From the NCBI GenBank assembly GCA_964387075.1, contig CAYLVB010000003.1, forward strand, positions 186,001-250,000: a stretch of 64,000 bases of DNA. Direction: 5' to 3'. Positions within the stretch are counted from its first letter, which is position 1; the number at the start of each line of letters is the position of its first letter. Shown one piece after another: positions 14,235 to 21,349 of the stretch. The DNA is from PALSA-968 sp964387075 (lineage in GTDB: Bacteria; Bacteroidota; Bacteroidia; B-17B0; Aurantibacillaceae). Below the pieces are notes generated by a model. It was not told the DNA's origin and did no database searches. It worked only from the letters and a program-made list of their open reading frames with translations. Position numbers and translations under genes: made by a program.

Positions 14235-14558
14235 ATGAAAAAGAAAATGAAGGTCTATTCGCTCGATGAAGTGTTAGATAAACACATTGGCAAAAGAGGA
14301 ACCCCTGAGCGCGAAAAATTTGAATATAAAGTAGAGATGGCCATTATCAGTGATTTAATAAAGGAACTCCGTAAGAAGTGCAAATTAACTCAAAGCCAGT
14401 TAGGCAAAAAAGTGGGTGTACAAAAAGCCCAGATCAGTAAACTGGAAAGTGGATCGGGGAATGTTACTATCGGCACGGTTGTACGTGTTTTCAGCGCCCT
14501 GGGTAACAGTATGGAATTCTCTCTTAAACCTTTTCGAAAAAACAAAAGGGCCGCTTAA
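14235..14558 (+). CDS. HigA-like XRE-family antitoxin
   Basis: 107 residues. The N-terminal 50 residues (YSLDEVLDKHIGKRGTPERE) form the toxin-binding part. An XRE HTH follows at about 52-95: IKELRKKCKLTQSQLGKKVG, QKAQISKLESGSGNVTIGTV. The basic tail FRKNKRAA ends the protein. It is predicted to neutralise the preceding HigB-like toxin and to repress the operon through the 13859-13876 palindrome. It ends 9 bp before the first ATG of the recombinase gene, so read-through expression of the recombinase is possible. Confidence 0.87.
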   Translation: MKKKMKVYSLDEVLDKHIGKRGTPEREKFEYKVEMAIISDLIKELRKKCKLTQSQLGKKVGVQKAQISKLESGSGNVTIGTVVRVFSALGNSMEFSLKPFRKNKRAA

Positions 14559-14567
14559 ATTATTTTT

Positions 14568-15670
14568 ATGCAGATCTCTATCACCTCCTTCAAAAAGAAG
14601 GCCAATCGCGCATCGGGCTCAAATTTCCTTACAACGCGCAGCTCATTGGCCTGGCCAAAAAAGTGCACGGTTACAAGTACAGCAGCAGCCATAAGCAATT
14701 TCATTATCCCAACACGCCGGGTATGCTGGAGGAGCTCACCAGGCTATTTAAGCCCTTGTGCAAAATAATTGTAGAAGGAGATCCCGCGGCGGCCTTGAGA
14801 AAACAGGAATGGGAACAAACCGAGCTGAGCGCTGAGGCCCAACAAAAAATTCATGAGTTCAAATACTGGATGCGCTCTAAACGCTATAGCGAAAGCACCG
14901 TTAGAACTTATACCGATGCCCTTAAAGCGTTTCTGAGATTTTACAGAAACAGCCCTCTTGAAGAAATAAGCAACAAGCACCTGGTGCGGTTCAACAATGA
15001 GTTTATATTAAAGCACAAGCTCTCCGCTTCTTACCAGAACCAGGTCATCAATGCCATCAAGTTATTTTTTAAAACTGTGGAGAACAGAAGCATTGATATT
15101 GACCTTATACACCGGCCCAAGCGTGCCAAATTGCTCCCCAATGTTTTAAGCAAAGAAGAAGTAAAATTAATTTTGAACGCGCACGGCAATTTAAAACACC
15201 GCGCGATGCTGAGCCTTGTTTATAGTTGCGGATTGAGAAGAAGCGAACTGCTTAATTTAAAACTAACTGATGTTGATTCTAAAAGAAATCTACTCATCAT
15301 CCGGCAGGCCAAAGGACGGAAAGACCGCGTGGCCCCGCTTTCCGATAAAACCATTGGTTTGCTGAGAGATTACGCGCTTGCCTTCAAACCCAAATTATGG
15401 TTGTTTGAGGGACAAGAGCCTAACCAACAATATACGGAAACGAGTTTGGCGGCCGTTTTAAAACAGGCCTTGCAGAAGGCCGGGATACAAAAGCCGGTTA
15501 GTTTACACTGGCTCAGGCACAGTTACGCCACACATCTCTTAGAAGCCGGCACCGACCTTCGCTACATCCAGGAGATCCTTGGGCACAGCAGAAGCACCAC
15601 TACAGAGATATATACCCACGTTAGCACAAAAAGCCTGCAAAAGGTGGTTTCCCCCTTTGATACCTTATGA
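14568..15670 (+). CDS. tyrosine recombinase (XerC/D-like), N-terminus split by a possible -1 frameshift
   Basis: Site-specific recombinase. Catalytic residues are visible in CGLRRSELLNL (Arg), GKGRKDR-like AKGRKDRVAPLS (Lys), HWLRHSYATHLLE (His, Arg) and LGHSRSTTTEIYTHV (His, Tyr). The open frame begins only at a GTG at 14663. The expected Bacteroidota N-terminus is in two frames: ATG at 14568 gives MQISITSFKK, and after C-AAA-AAG (14591-14597, a -1 slippery heptamer) the other frame continues EGQSRIGLKFPYNAQLIGLA into the GTG frame. So either programmed frameshifting, a one-base indel, or a short N-terminus. It lacks the extra IntI-specific insert. It lies 99 bp before the cassette array and points into it. 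Confidence 0.8.
14591..14597 (+). promoter_or_regulatory. candidate -1 ribosomal slippery heptamer
   Basis: C AAA AAG in the frame of the ATG at 14568. A -1 slip after decoding the two lysine codons joins the short leading frame to the recombinase frame and restores a family-like N-terminus. No obvious strong downstream stem was verified, so a plain indel remains an equal alternative. Confidence 0.4.
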
Positions 15671-15768
15671 AAATTGGCTATTTTTGATCATACCGAAAAG
15701 CGCAGTATACTGGCTGTTATCTTGCTAAAACAACAGGATAGGAAGGAAAAAACTGATGCTATAAGGTA

Positions 15769-15776
15769 GTTAGTGG
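15769..15776 (+). promoter_or_regulatory. first cassette boundary core (attI-side)
   Basis: GTTAGTGG, 99 bp after the recombinase stop. Its reverse complement CCACTAAC is at 16290-16297. No full attC precedes it, so the region 15671-15769 is the best candidate for the primary recombination (attI-like) site. No direct evidence for binding sites is visible. Confidence 0.5.
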
Positions 15777-15816
15777 TAATAGCCGCGGACAGACATTCGG
15801 TAAAAAATTCGACATA

Positions 15817-16242
15817 ATGACCAGACATCTCTTAGTTTTAATATTCGGACTTTCTTCAATAATTGCAAGCGGACAATTGCAGGCTGACTCCTTGATAATA
15901 TACAAGGACTTTAAAGGTCGCGGGACAACTGCAAATCTTTGGCATTGGCATCATGACGCAGACTCTTTAAAAATACCTTTGCAAAAACTCAGCGACGCGG
16001 ACTTAATTACGTTAAAGGGCGCTTTTGCGGACGTCAAACCAAAAAAATACTTTCAACAAAAACATGGCGGCAGACTATTCCTTGGTTTCGTGTATTTAAA
16101 CGGACAAAAGTATAAATGTGCGATCGGTAATTATCCTACTAGTGTACAATTCGTAAATCTTTCAGACCGTAAACAATTAATACTTAAAGACTCTATTAAA
16201 GTGACAAAAGTAAATGCCCTCTTTCTTAAGTTCTCTGAGTAA
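15817..16242 (+). CDS. exported hypothetical protein (cassette 1)
   Basis: 141 residues with a signal peptide ending near IIASGQ (residues 1-20). The mature part (LIIYKDFKGRGTTANLWHWH ..., LSDADLITLKGAFADVKPKK, HGGRLFLGFVYLNGQKYKCA) looks like a small beta protein. The family is not recognised. It fills the first cassette of the array with its own short leader and no partner gene. Expression would need the upstream recombinase or array promoter, or an internal promoter that I cannot see. Confidence 0.6.
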   Translation: MTRHLLVLIFGLSSIIASGQLQADSLIIYKDFKGRGTTANLWHWHHDADSLKIPLQKLSDADLITLKGAFADVKPKKYFQQKHGGRLFLGFVYLNGQKYKCAIGNYPTSVQFVNLSDRKQLILKDSIKVTKVNALFLKFSE

Positions 16243-16289
16243 TTCATCGGCAGACACGTCAACGTGACGTATCTGCGTGGCGGCTACTC

Positions 16290-16388
16290 CCACTAACAGC
16301 ACCTACTTCCAATTTTTTGCGTGTTAACGCTCAAATGCGTAACTTGACATAGCAAAAAACTGTAAGTAGCTGCAAAACGTTATAGGGC
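16290..16388 (+). repeat. attC-like site 1 (cassette 1 / cassette 2)
   Basis: End core CCACTAAC (16290-16297), then arms CAGC (16297-16300) with GCTG (16369-16372), a conserved three-base bulge ACC, and a 17-bp arm (16304-16320) pairing with 16352-16368 with two mismatches. GTTAAC/GTAAC words lie in the loop. It closes with the next cassette core GTTATAGGGC (16379-16388). The length of about 100 bp and the bulged long stem are those of attC recombination sites. Confidence 0.75.
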
Positions 16389-16411
16389 ATTTTAAGACGA
16401 CACCCACAACA

Positions 16412-17245
16412 TTGAGACGATTAACCTACATACTGACCGCTTTAATCTTGACAATTTTATTGACAAGTTATACTCTCACGGACAAGTCAGTTCAACTCTT
16501 TGACATCCCATCTCAGACAATCAATCTATTTAAAATACTTGGTGACAATTCTAAAGGTAAAGACCAGACAATAAAAGGTTGTCAAATAAGTGGACTTGTA
16601 ACATATAAAGATTACAAGGAGTATTTAAGTGCTATTAAAAAAGATTCATCAGAAGCTTATTATCAAACTCAATTACCCGACAGCAATATCGGCTCAACAG
16701 AAGTTCGCAATAAATACATTAACAGTTCAGAATATAATGACTTTCCCGTTCTTGGTATTTCTTGGGACAACGCAATGAATTTTTGCAAGTGGAAAACATT
16801 AAAGGAAAATAAAGACAGCATTCAATTTATTTATCGTTTACCAAATTGTTCGGAATGGTTGGCTGCATACTTCTATCTATCGGAAAATAAAATCAAAAAT
16901 GATTTTAATAAAAACTACTCTGATTGGCTTCTTAATTCAAAAGACGAATCATTTTATGATTTTAATAACAGTATGAAAGATGTATTCCCGTTCAATTACA
17001 TTTACTTTCATAAAAAAAATGACCCGTTGGTATTAAAACGAAAATTCGTAATAGGAGATTCTTATTTATTCCAACAAGACAAATTATTAAATTACTATTC
17101 GTTTAGTTATTATTCAAGCGAAGGCTATAGGCAGGTTTCATTCAGATATATAAAAGAACCAATTAATCAATCCGAAAAAGTTTATCCGAAAGGGAAAAGT
17201 TTCGCTGTAAATATTTTAGAGTACTGGGGACTAAAAACAAAATGA
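16412..17245 (+). CDS. GldK/GldJ-like SUMF1-fold exported protein (cassette 2)
   Basis: 277 residues from a TTG start at 16412 that begins a hydrophobic export signal (YILTALILTILLTSYTL); no lipobox cysteine is seen. The body has the formylglycine-generating-enzyme-like (SUMF1) pattern of T9SS proteins GldK/GldJ: VTYKDYKEYLSAIKK, FPVLGISWDNAMNFCKWKT (about 113-131), YRLPNCSEWLAAYFY (about 147-161) and the C-terminal SEGYRQVSFRYI. It is not an active sulfatase modifier by these residues. The next gene is GldN-like and overlaps it by ATGA. Since GldK and GldN form the T9SS periplasmic ring, a reduced GldK-GldN pair is inferred. Confidence 0.65.
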   Translation: MRRLTYILTALILTILLTSYTLTDKSVQLFDIPSQTINLFKILGDNSKGKDQTIKGCQISGLVTYKDYKEYLSAIKKDSSEAYYQTQLPDSNIGSTEVRNKYINSSEYNDFPVLGISWDNAMNFCKWKTLKENKDSIQFIYRLPNCSEWLAAYFYLSENKIKNDFNKNYSDWLLNSKDESFYDFNNSMKDVFPFNYIYFHKKNDPLVLKRKFVIGDSYLFQQDKLLNYYSFSYYSSEGYRQVSFRYIKEPINQSEKVYPKGKSFAVNILEYWGLKTK

Positions 17246-18204
17246 AAAAAATATTATTCATATTCTTATCTGTCGCTTTCCTTTCATTCAATGAATCACA
17301 AAGGCAAAAGCACATTTACGAAGACAGCTTTATCAAGTGTTCCTATGAAACTTCCCAAGGAAGAATAGACGGACAATATGTTTCTTATTATAAAACCGGA
17401 CAAAAAAAATCAGAAGGAAAATTTGAAAACAACTACCGTATTGGTAAATGGACTGTTTGGGATTCAACGGGCAAAATTCGTATGCAACGTGAATATTCTG
17501 ACCCTTTTACTTTCAAAAGATTAATCCCAGAAATCCCAAAGGAAAAGACAATAGAACTGTTGAATAATGCAAGGTATTCCATACAAAACAATCAAGACGG
17601 CTTCATTGACTACTTCTATTTAAAAGAAAGAATGGTAGAATGGTCAAAAAGAATTTGGAGAATAGCTTCACCAAAGGATAATCCATTGCTTTTCGACAAC
17701 AATAAATTATTCAGTATTATAAATAAAAATATTCTTGCAAAGAAAATTACAGCATACGATACTAAAGATGATGAATTCACAAAAGAACTTTCTTTGAACA
17801 TTGACACTTCATTATTCAAAATAATAGGCTTTAAACTTAAAGAAGACTGCTTTTTTGACAACGAAAGACTTGTTTCAGAATCAAGAATTATCGGTCTCTG
17901 CCCTATTGTACAAAATAAAATAAAGCAAGACACAATTGACTTGTATTGGGTTTATTTTCCGCAAATACGAAAATATTTAGCACAAGAAAAAATTCATCAG
18001 ACTGGGCTTCCGACAAAAATCAAAACCCTTGACGACCTGTTTTTTTATCGCTATTTCTACGGACAGATTTATAAAGAATCAAATGTATATGACAAACCAA
18101 TTGCAACTTACAAGACGGGCAAGGAAATAGAAAAAGAAGCCGAAAGAATTGAACTAAGTTTAATTGAAAGCGAACACGACATTTGGATACGTTTTACAAA
18201 ATGA
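17242..18204 (+). CDS. MORN-repeat plus GldN-like protein (cassette 2)
   Basis: 320 residues. Signal peptide at 1-17, then MORN-type repeats (GRIDGQYVSYYKTGQKKSEG, YRIGKWTVWDSTGK) to about residue 85, then a GldN/PorN-like domain. The latter is recognised from MVEWSKRIWRIASPKDN, FKLKEDCFFDNERLVSESRI, LYWVYFPQIRKYLA, DDLFFYRYFYGQIYKESNVY and ERIELSLIESEHDIW. True GldN proteins do not, to my knowledge, carry MORN repeats, so this is an unusual fusion. It is translationally coupled (ATGA) to the SUMF1-fold gene. A role as an alternative or interfering T9SS ring part is inference. Confidence 0.75.
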   Translation: MKKILFIFLSVAFLSFNESQRQKHIYEDSFIKCSYETSQGRIDGQYVSYYKTGQKKSEGKFENNYRIGKWTVWDSTGKIRMQREYSDPFTFKRLIPEIPKEKTIELLNNARYSIQNNQDGFIDYFYLKERMVEWSKRIWRIASPKDNPLLFDNNKLFSIINKNILAKKITAYDTKDDEFTKELSLNIDTSLFKIIGFKLKEDCFFDNERLVSESRIIGLCPIVQNKIKQDTIDLYWVYFPQIRKYLAQEKIHQTGLPTKIKTLDDLFFYRYFYGQIYKESNVYDKPIATYKTGKEIEKEAERIELSLIESEHDIWIRFTK

Positions 18205-18216
18205 CGGAAGAAAAAC

Positions 18217-18350
18217 GCCCTATAACAGCACCTTTGCGTTATGGCGGGGAAAGTGCGTATATGAACAGTAATGCAATTAATAAACAGTGTGCGTTCAGAC
18301 AGGTTAGTGCATCTAATCCGCCACAACGCAAAGCTGCAAACCGCTTGCTG
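18217..18350 (+). repeat. attC-like site 2 (end of cassette 2)
   Basis: End core GCCCTATAAC (18217-18226) is the exact complement of the cassette 2 start core at 16379-16388. CAGC (18226-18229) pairs with GCTG (18333-18336), bulge ACC follows as in site 1, and TTTGCGTTATGGCGG (18233-18247) pairs with 18318-18332 with one mismatch. The 3' side reads GCTGCAAACCG followed by the GC-rich repeat instead of a GTT core. Confidence 0.72.
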
Positions 18351-18791
18351 CAATTTTCGCAAGCGAAACTCAAAGCCCCCATCCCGCAGGGGCGGGATTC
18401 CTGGTCTTAGAGAAATTGCAGCAAGCGGACGCTGCTTGACCGGATCGCAACCGCGAGGCAAGCAACGCGAAAGCCACACGCGCTCTCGGCAGGCAGCCGG
18501 CCAACAAGGCCTTAGCAGCCGATGAGGCTTTAGCAGCCGATGAAACAGCCCCGCCCCATCCGGCTGCCGCTGCGCACGCGCACACCTGCCCGCCATCACA
18601 CAGGCCTTTGCAACGCCAGGCGGGGTCTGCCCTTCGAAAACTACAGCAAGCCCAAGCTTGCACGTGCCACAGGCACCCCTTCGGGGCAATCCGGTCCGCT
18701 TCTCCGAACTCCCCATTTAGCAAAAATGCCATTCGGCAATTTTTACTAAATTAGTTCTCGAATCGGACTGCGTCAAGCAGCGTCCGTTAGC
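18338..18791 (+). repeat. GC-rich repeat / gene-less cassette, copy 1
   Basis: About 454 bp, near-identical to 20020-20430. It begins with CCGCTTGCTGCAATTT (18341-18356), whose perfect 16-base complement is at 18413-18428. CGGACGCTGCTTGAC (18426-18440) pairs with GTCAAGCAGCGTCCG (18772-18786). Inside are an 18-bp tandem repeat (TTAGCAGCCGATGA words) and a long hairpin around ATGCCATTCGGCAA. It behaves like a mini-cassette with its own very long attC, or like an insertion into the attC core. Reading frames across it look spurious. Confidence 0.72.
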
Positions 18792-18821
18792 AGCAATTAT
18801 TGACGAAATCACATAGACAAA

Positions 18822-19319
18822 ATGCAATATCCCGAAAGACATAACAATCATACATTAGAGCAAAAATCCGAAGACTTTTTCCGCCAATATCTGCCAAAGG
18901 ACTGGAACATTTCTGTGCCCGCAAAGGACTACGGTCAAGACCTTAACATTGAAATTTGCGAAGAGGGTCAATATCGCGGCTTAGAACTTATAGTTCAGTT
19001 GAAATCATCAGCAACTGGTGACAGGCTCGACGAAGACGAAAGACAGCAATTTAAAGTTTCAACTTTTAACTATCTCAATGATAATCTGAGAGTGGTTATG
19101 ATCGTAAAATTCATTGAAGATGAAAACGAAGCATATTGGGTACTTTTGAAAGATGTTAATCCTCCTGCCGACCCTAATCAAGAAAGCTTTACGGTTTACT
19201 TGCCCAGACAAAATAAAGTTTCTACTTTAAATTGGGCTGAAATAACTTCATATGTAAAAGGAGTAACCGACAAAAAATTAGCAGCGATGAGAGCAATAAA
19301 AAAAGCCAATAAAAATTAA
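18822..19319 (+). CDS. DUF4365-domain protein (cassette 3)
   Basis: 165 residues. The DUF4365 pattern is clear: EQKSEDFFRQYLP, then VPAKDYGQDLNIEI with the acidic position, GLELIVQLKSSATGD with the E/Q-x-K part, and LRVVMIVKFIEDENEAYWVL. This is a PD-(D/E)XK-like nuclease-type fold often found in defence-associated genes. The family's activity is not firmly known. It starts 35 bp after the cassette core and ends 3 bp before the next ATG, so the two genes of cassette 3 are co-transcribed. Confidence 0.78.
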   Translation: MQYPERHNNHTLEQKSEDFFRQYLPKDWNISVPAKDYGQDLNIEICEEGQYRGLELIVQLKSSATGDRLDEDERQQFKVSTFNYLNDNLRVVMIVKFIEDENEAYWVLLKDVNPPADPNQESFTVYLPRQNKVSTLNWAEITSYVKGVTDKKLAAMRAIKKANKN

Positions 19320-19322
19320 GTT

Positions 19323-19841
19323 ATGAAAAAGACACATAAAATTGTCATTCTCTTTTTAGTTTCTGCGTTTTCCTCACTTGGACAAACAAACACAATAGCA
19401 GGCCTAAATAAAATCCTTACTACTTGTACCGACCAAGTATGTTTTACAAAAGTATCTATAAAACCAGACGGGTCACTGATTTGTTGCTCGAACAAAAGAA
19501 GCCTAAAACTGAATGAGACTAAGACAGAAATTATATATACTCAAAAGCATTTCAATAGCACGGACAATAAGTTAATGCAAACTTTTATTACTAAAATAAA
19601 AATTAAAGACATTGACTTCATAGACATTAAACCAGTGGGCGCAAGCGACGGGACAAAGAGTGTAATTATTAATCAAGTTAATACTAAAAAAACTGTTGTA
19701 ACGACTTGTCAAGGGGTTGCTTGTTCCGAAGCCATAAGTTACGGCGACAATATCGGTATAAGCTTTGGGCCGGACTGTATCGAGGAAAATCTCCATCAAA
19801 AATTCATTGACCTGTTTAAGACACTCGAGCAAAAAAAATAA
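19323..19841 (+). CDS. exported hypothetical protein (cassette 3)
   Basis: 172 residues with a signal peptide (MKKTHKIVILFLVSAFSSLG). Several paired cysteines are in the mature part (TTCTDQVCF, LICCSNKR, TTCQGVACSEA, GPDCIEEN), consistent with disulfides in the periplasm or outside. The family is not recognised. It is the second gene of cassette 3, three bases after the DUF4365 gene. Its stop lies directly before the cassette end core, a compact arrangement typical of cassettes. Confidence 0.6.
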   Translation: MKKTHKIVILFLVSAFSSLGQTNTIAGLNKILTTCTDQVCFTKVSIKPDGSLICCSNKRSLKLNETKTEIIYTQKHFNSTDNKLMQTFITKIKIKDIDFIDIKPVGASDGTKSVIINQVNTKKTVVTTCQGVACSEAISYGDNIGISFGPDCIEENLHQKFIDLFKTLEQKK

Positions 19842-19843
19842 CT

Positions 19844-20031
19844 GCTGCTAACACGGCGCAATGGCGACAATTGGGCATTTCCCAAGTTTTTTTGCCCTGG
19901 GACAAAAGGTCGGGCTGTCGCCCGTTGTTTCGTCGGGCAAAAAGATTACATTTATCTTTAAATAAAGTTTTGTCGGGGTAGACAGTGGATTCTTCGAAAG
20001 CCCAACTGCGCCAGCGCCGAAACCGCTTGCT
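19844..20031 (+). repeat. attC-like site 3 (end of cassette 3)
   Basis: End core GCTGCTAAC (19844-19852) complements the start core GTTAGCAGC (18786-18794); with flanks 15 of 16 bases match. Arms 19854-19876 and 20000-20019 pair over CGGCGC, TGGCG and TTGGGC with small bulges. TTTTTGCCC and GGGCAAAAA form a further inner stem. The site is long (about 180 bp). Its 3' side GCCGAAACCG runs into the second GC-rich repeat. Confidence 0.7.
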
Positions 20032-20430
20032 GCAATTTTCGCAAGCGAAACTCAAAGCCCCCATCCCGCAGGGGCGGGATTCCTGGTCTTAGAGAAATTG
20101 CAGCAAGCGGACGCTGCTTGACCGGATCGCAACAGCCAGCCAACAAGGCCTTAGCAGCCGATGAGGCTTTAGCAGCCGATGAAACAGCCCCGCCCCATCC
20201 GGCTGCCGCTGCGCACGCGCACACCTGCCCGCCATCACACAGGCCTTTGCAACGCCAGGCGGGGTCTGCCCTTCGAAAACTACAGCAAGCCCAAGCTTGC
20301 ACGTGCCACAGGCACCCCTTCGGGGCAATCCGGTCCGCTTCTCCGAACTCCCCATTTAGCAAAAATGCCATTCGGCAATTTTTACTAAATTAGTTCTCGA
20401 ATCGGACTGCGTCAAGCAGCGTCCGTTAGC
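20020..20430 (+). repeat. GC-rich repeat / gene-less cassette, copy 2
   Basis: About 411 bp, identical by eye to 18338-18791 apart from a 43-bp deletion after GGATCGCAA and one base change. Same internal complements: 20023-20038 with 20095-20110, and 20108-20122 with 20411-20425. It ends in CCGTTAGC, the start core of cassette 4. The near-identity of the copies indicates recent duplication or recurrent insertion of the same unit. Confidence 0.75.
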
Positions 20431-20453
20431 GGTCCTGGCATGACGACAATAAA

Positions 20454-21104
20454 ATGGACAATTATTTAACAGACATCATAGCAAGAATGTTGGAAACGAG
20501 CGACCAGATCATAGGTCCGGGTTACGACAGCTCCAAAACTATTTCGTGGAAAGCATATAGAGAGGCTGAAAAAGTTGACAATGCAGGGTACGTTCCCCAA
20601 TTAATCCTTTTCATTGACCAGGAAAAAGACAAGAAGAAGCGAGACAAGGCATACTTTTTACTTGGACACCTTGCCAAAAATACGAACGATACAACAGCGC
20701 TGAACTATTTAATTCGGCGGGTTAACAAAGAGACTGACAAATACATTATTGCATCACTTCTTGACAGAATCGGGAATATAAAGAAACCAGCGGGGACAGA
20801 TCTGCAACCGTTACTTGCTGCAACAAAAAATAACAAATGGCTGATCAGACACAGTGCAATTCAATCTTTAAATAATTCGTCAGACCCGGTTGCTGAAACA
20901 ACATTGATTGACATACTCAATAGTTCCGACGACCGTTACAACTTGCTCTATTCAAATACGACACTTAATAAAATTGGAACATTAAGGGCCATTCCGCATT
21001 TAGAAAAACATTTGAAAAGCAGAAAAACAGACGTGAAGGAATCTGCAAGATTTGCCATTGAAGAAATATTGAAACGAAATGAACGGGAAAACACAAACGG
21101 CTAA
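20454..21104 (+). CDS. HEAT-repeat protein (cassette 4)
   Basis: 216 residues, no signal peptide, built of HEAT-like helical repeats: AYFLLGHLAKNTNDTTALNY, IIASLLDRIGNIKKPAG, WLIRHSAIQSLNNSSDPVAE, LRAIPHLEKHLKSRK, VKESARFAIEEILKR. Such scaffolds bind other proteins; the partner is unknown. It fills cassette 4 alone. The stop codon TAA is part of the cassette end core GCTAAC (21100-21105), so coding sequence runs right to the attC. Confidence 0.7.
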   Translation: MDNYLTDIIARMLETSDQIIGPGYDSSKTISWKAYREAEKVDNAGYVPQLILFIDQEKDKKKRDKAYFLLGHLAKNTNDTTALNYLIRRVNKETDKYIIASLLDRIGNIKKPAGTDLQPLLAATKNNKWLIRHSAIQSLNNSSDPVAETTLIDILNSSDDRYNLLYSNTTLNKIGTLRAIPHLEKHLKSRKTDVKESARFAIEEILKRNERENTNG

Positions 21105-21200
21105 CACAGGTTTTTCAGTAGTGGGGCATAGTACGCCTAGAAACAGTTGATCAATTACTAAAATTTGGCGCTGGCAGACTGCAACAAGGGAAATGATAAA
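21100..21200 (+). repeat. last cassette end core, truncated attC
   Basis: GCTAAC complements the cassette 4 start core (GTTAGC at 20425). The following AACACAGGTTTTTCAGTAGTG looks like the left arm of a site, but I find no right arm before the histidine kinase gene. The array seems to end in a broken site. The rest of the gap to 21349 has a GGGCC-rich hairpin near 21230-21250 and no gene. Confidence 0.45.
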
Positions 21201-21349
21201 AGATTTTTTGTATATTTATTTAAAGTTTTGCGGGCCAGGGGGCCCACCCGTTAACGCCGGGGTCGCGTAGGTGGGCGTAGCTAGTTTCAGAAAAGTTTTG
21301 TCCTTTAGGTAAAAAAACTGTTTTCGTATATTGACAGATCTTTAAGCAC

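Larger units (their letters stand above)
15769..21110 (+). mobile_element. integron-like gene cassette array (CALIN-like)
   Basis: Genes all point right and are separated by folded sites. Each cassette begins at a GTT-type core and carries its reverse complement at its own end: GTTAGTGG (15769) with CCACTAAC (16290), GTTATAGGGC (16379) with GCCCTATAAC (18217), GTTAGCAGC (18786) with GCTGCTAAC (19844), GTTAGC (20425) with GCTAAC (21100). Complementarity extends to about 15 of 17 positions in the first three. Between end and next start, sites share AACAGCACC ... GCTGCAAA with variable but self-complementary interiors. This is the logic of integron attC sites. The assignment to a true integron rests on pattern alone. 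Confidence 0.78.

Noticed and set aside
14663..15670. Recombinase called as a true integron integrase (IntI)
   Set aside because: The catalytic motifs are present but the IntI-specific insert before the HxxR motif is absent; XerC/D-like is the safer call.
18108..18716. Long minus-strand frame (202 codons) across the GC-rich repeat, and similar frames at 19958-20371
   Set aside because: They overlap the GldN-like gene end and folded repeat DNA, are rich in Ala, Arg, Cys and Trp in a way typical of GC-rich non-coding frames, and change between copies with a 43-bp indel.
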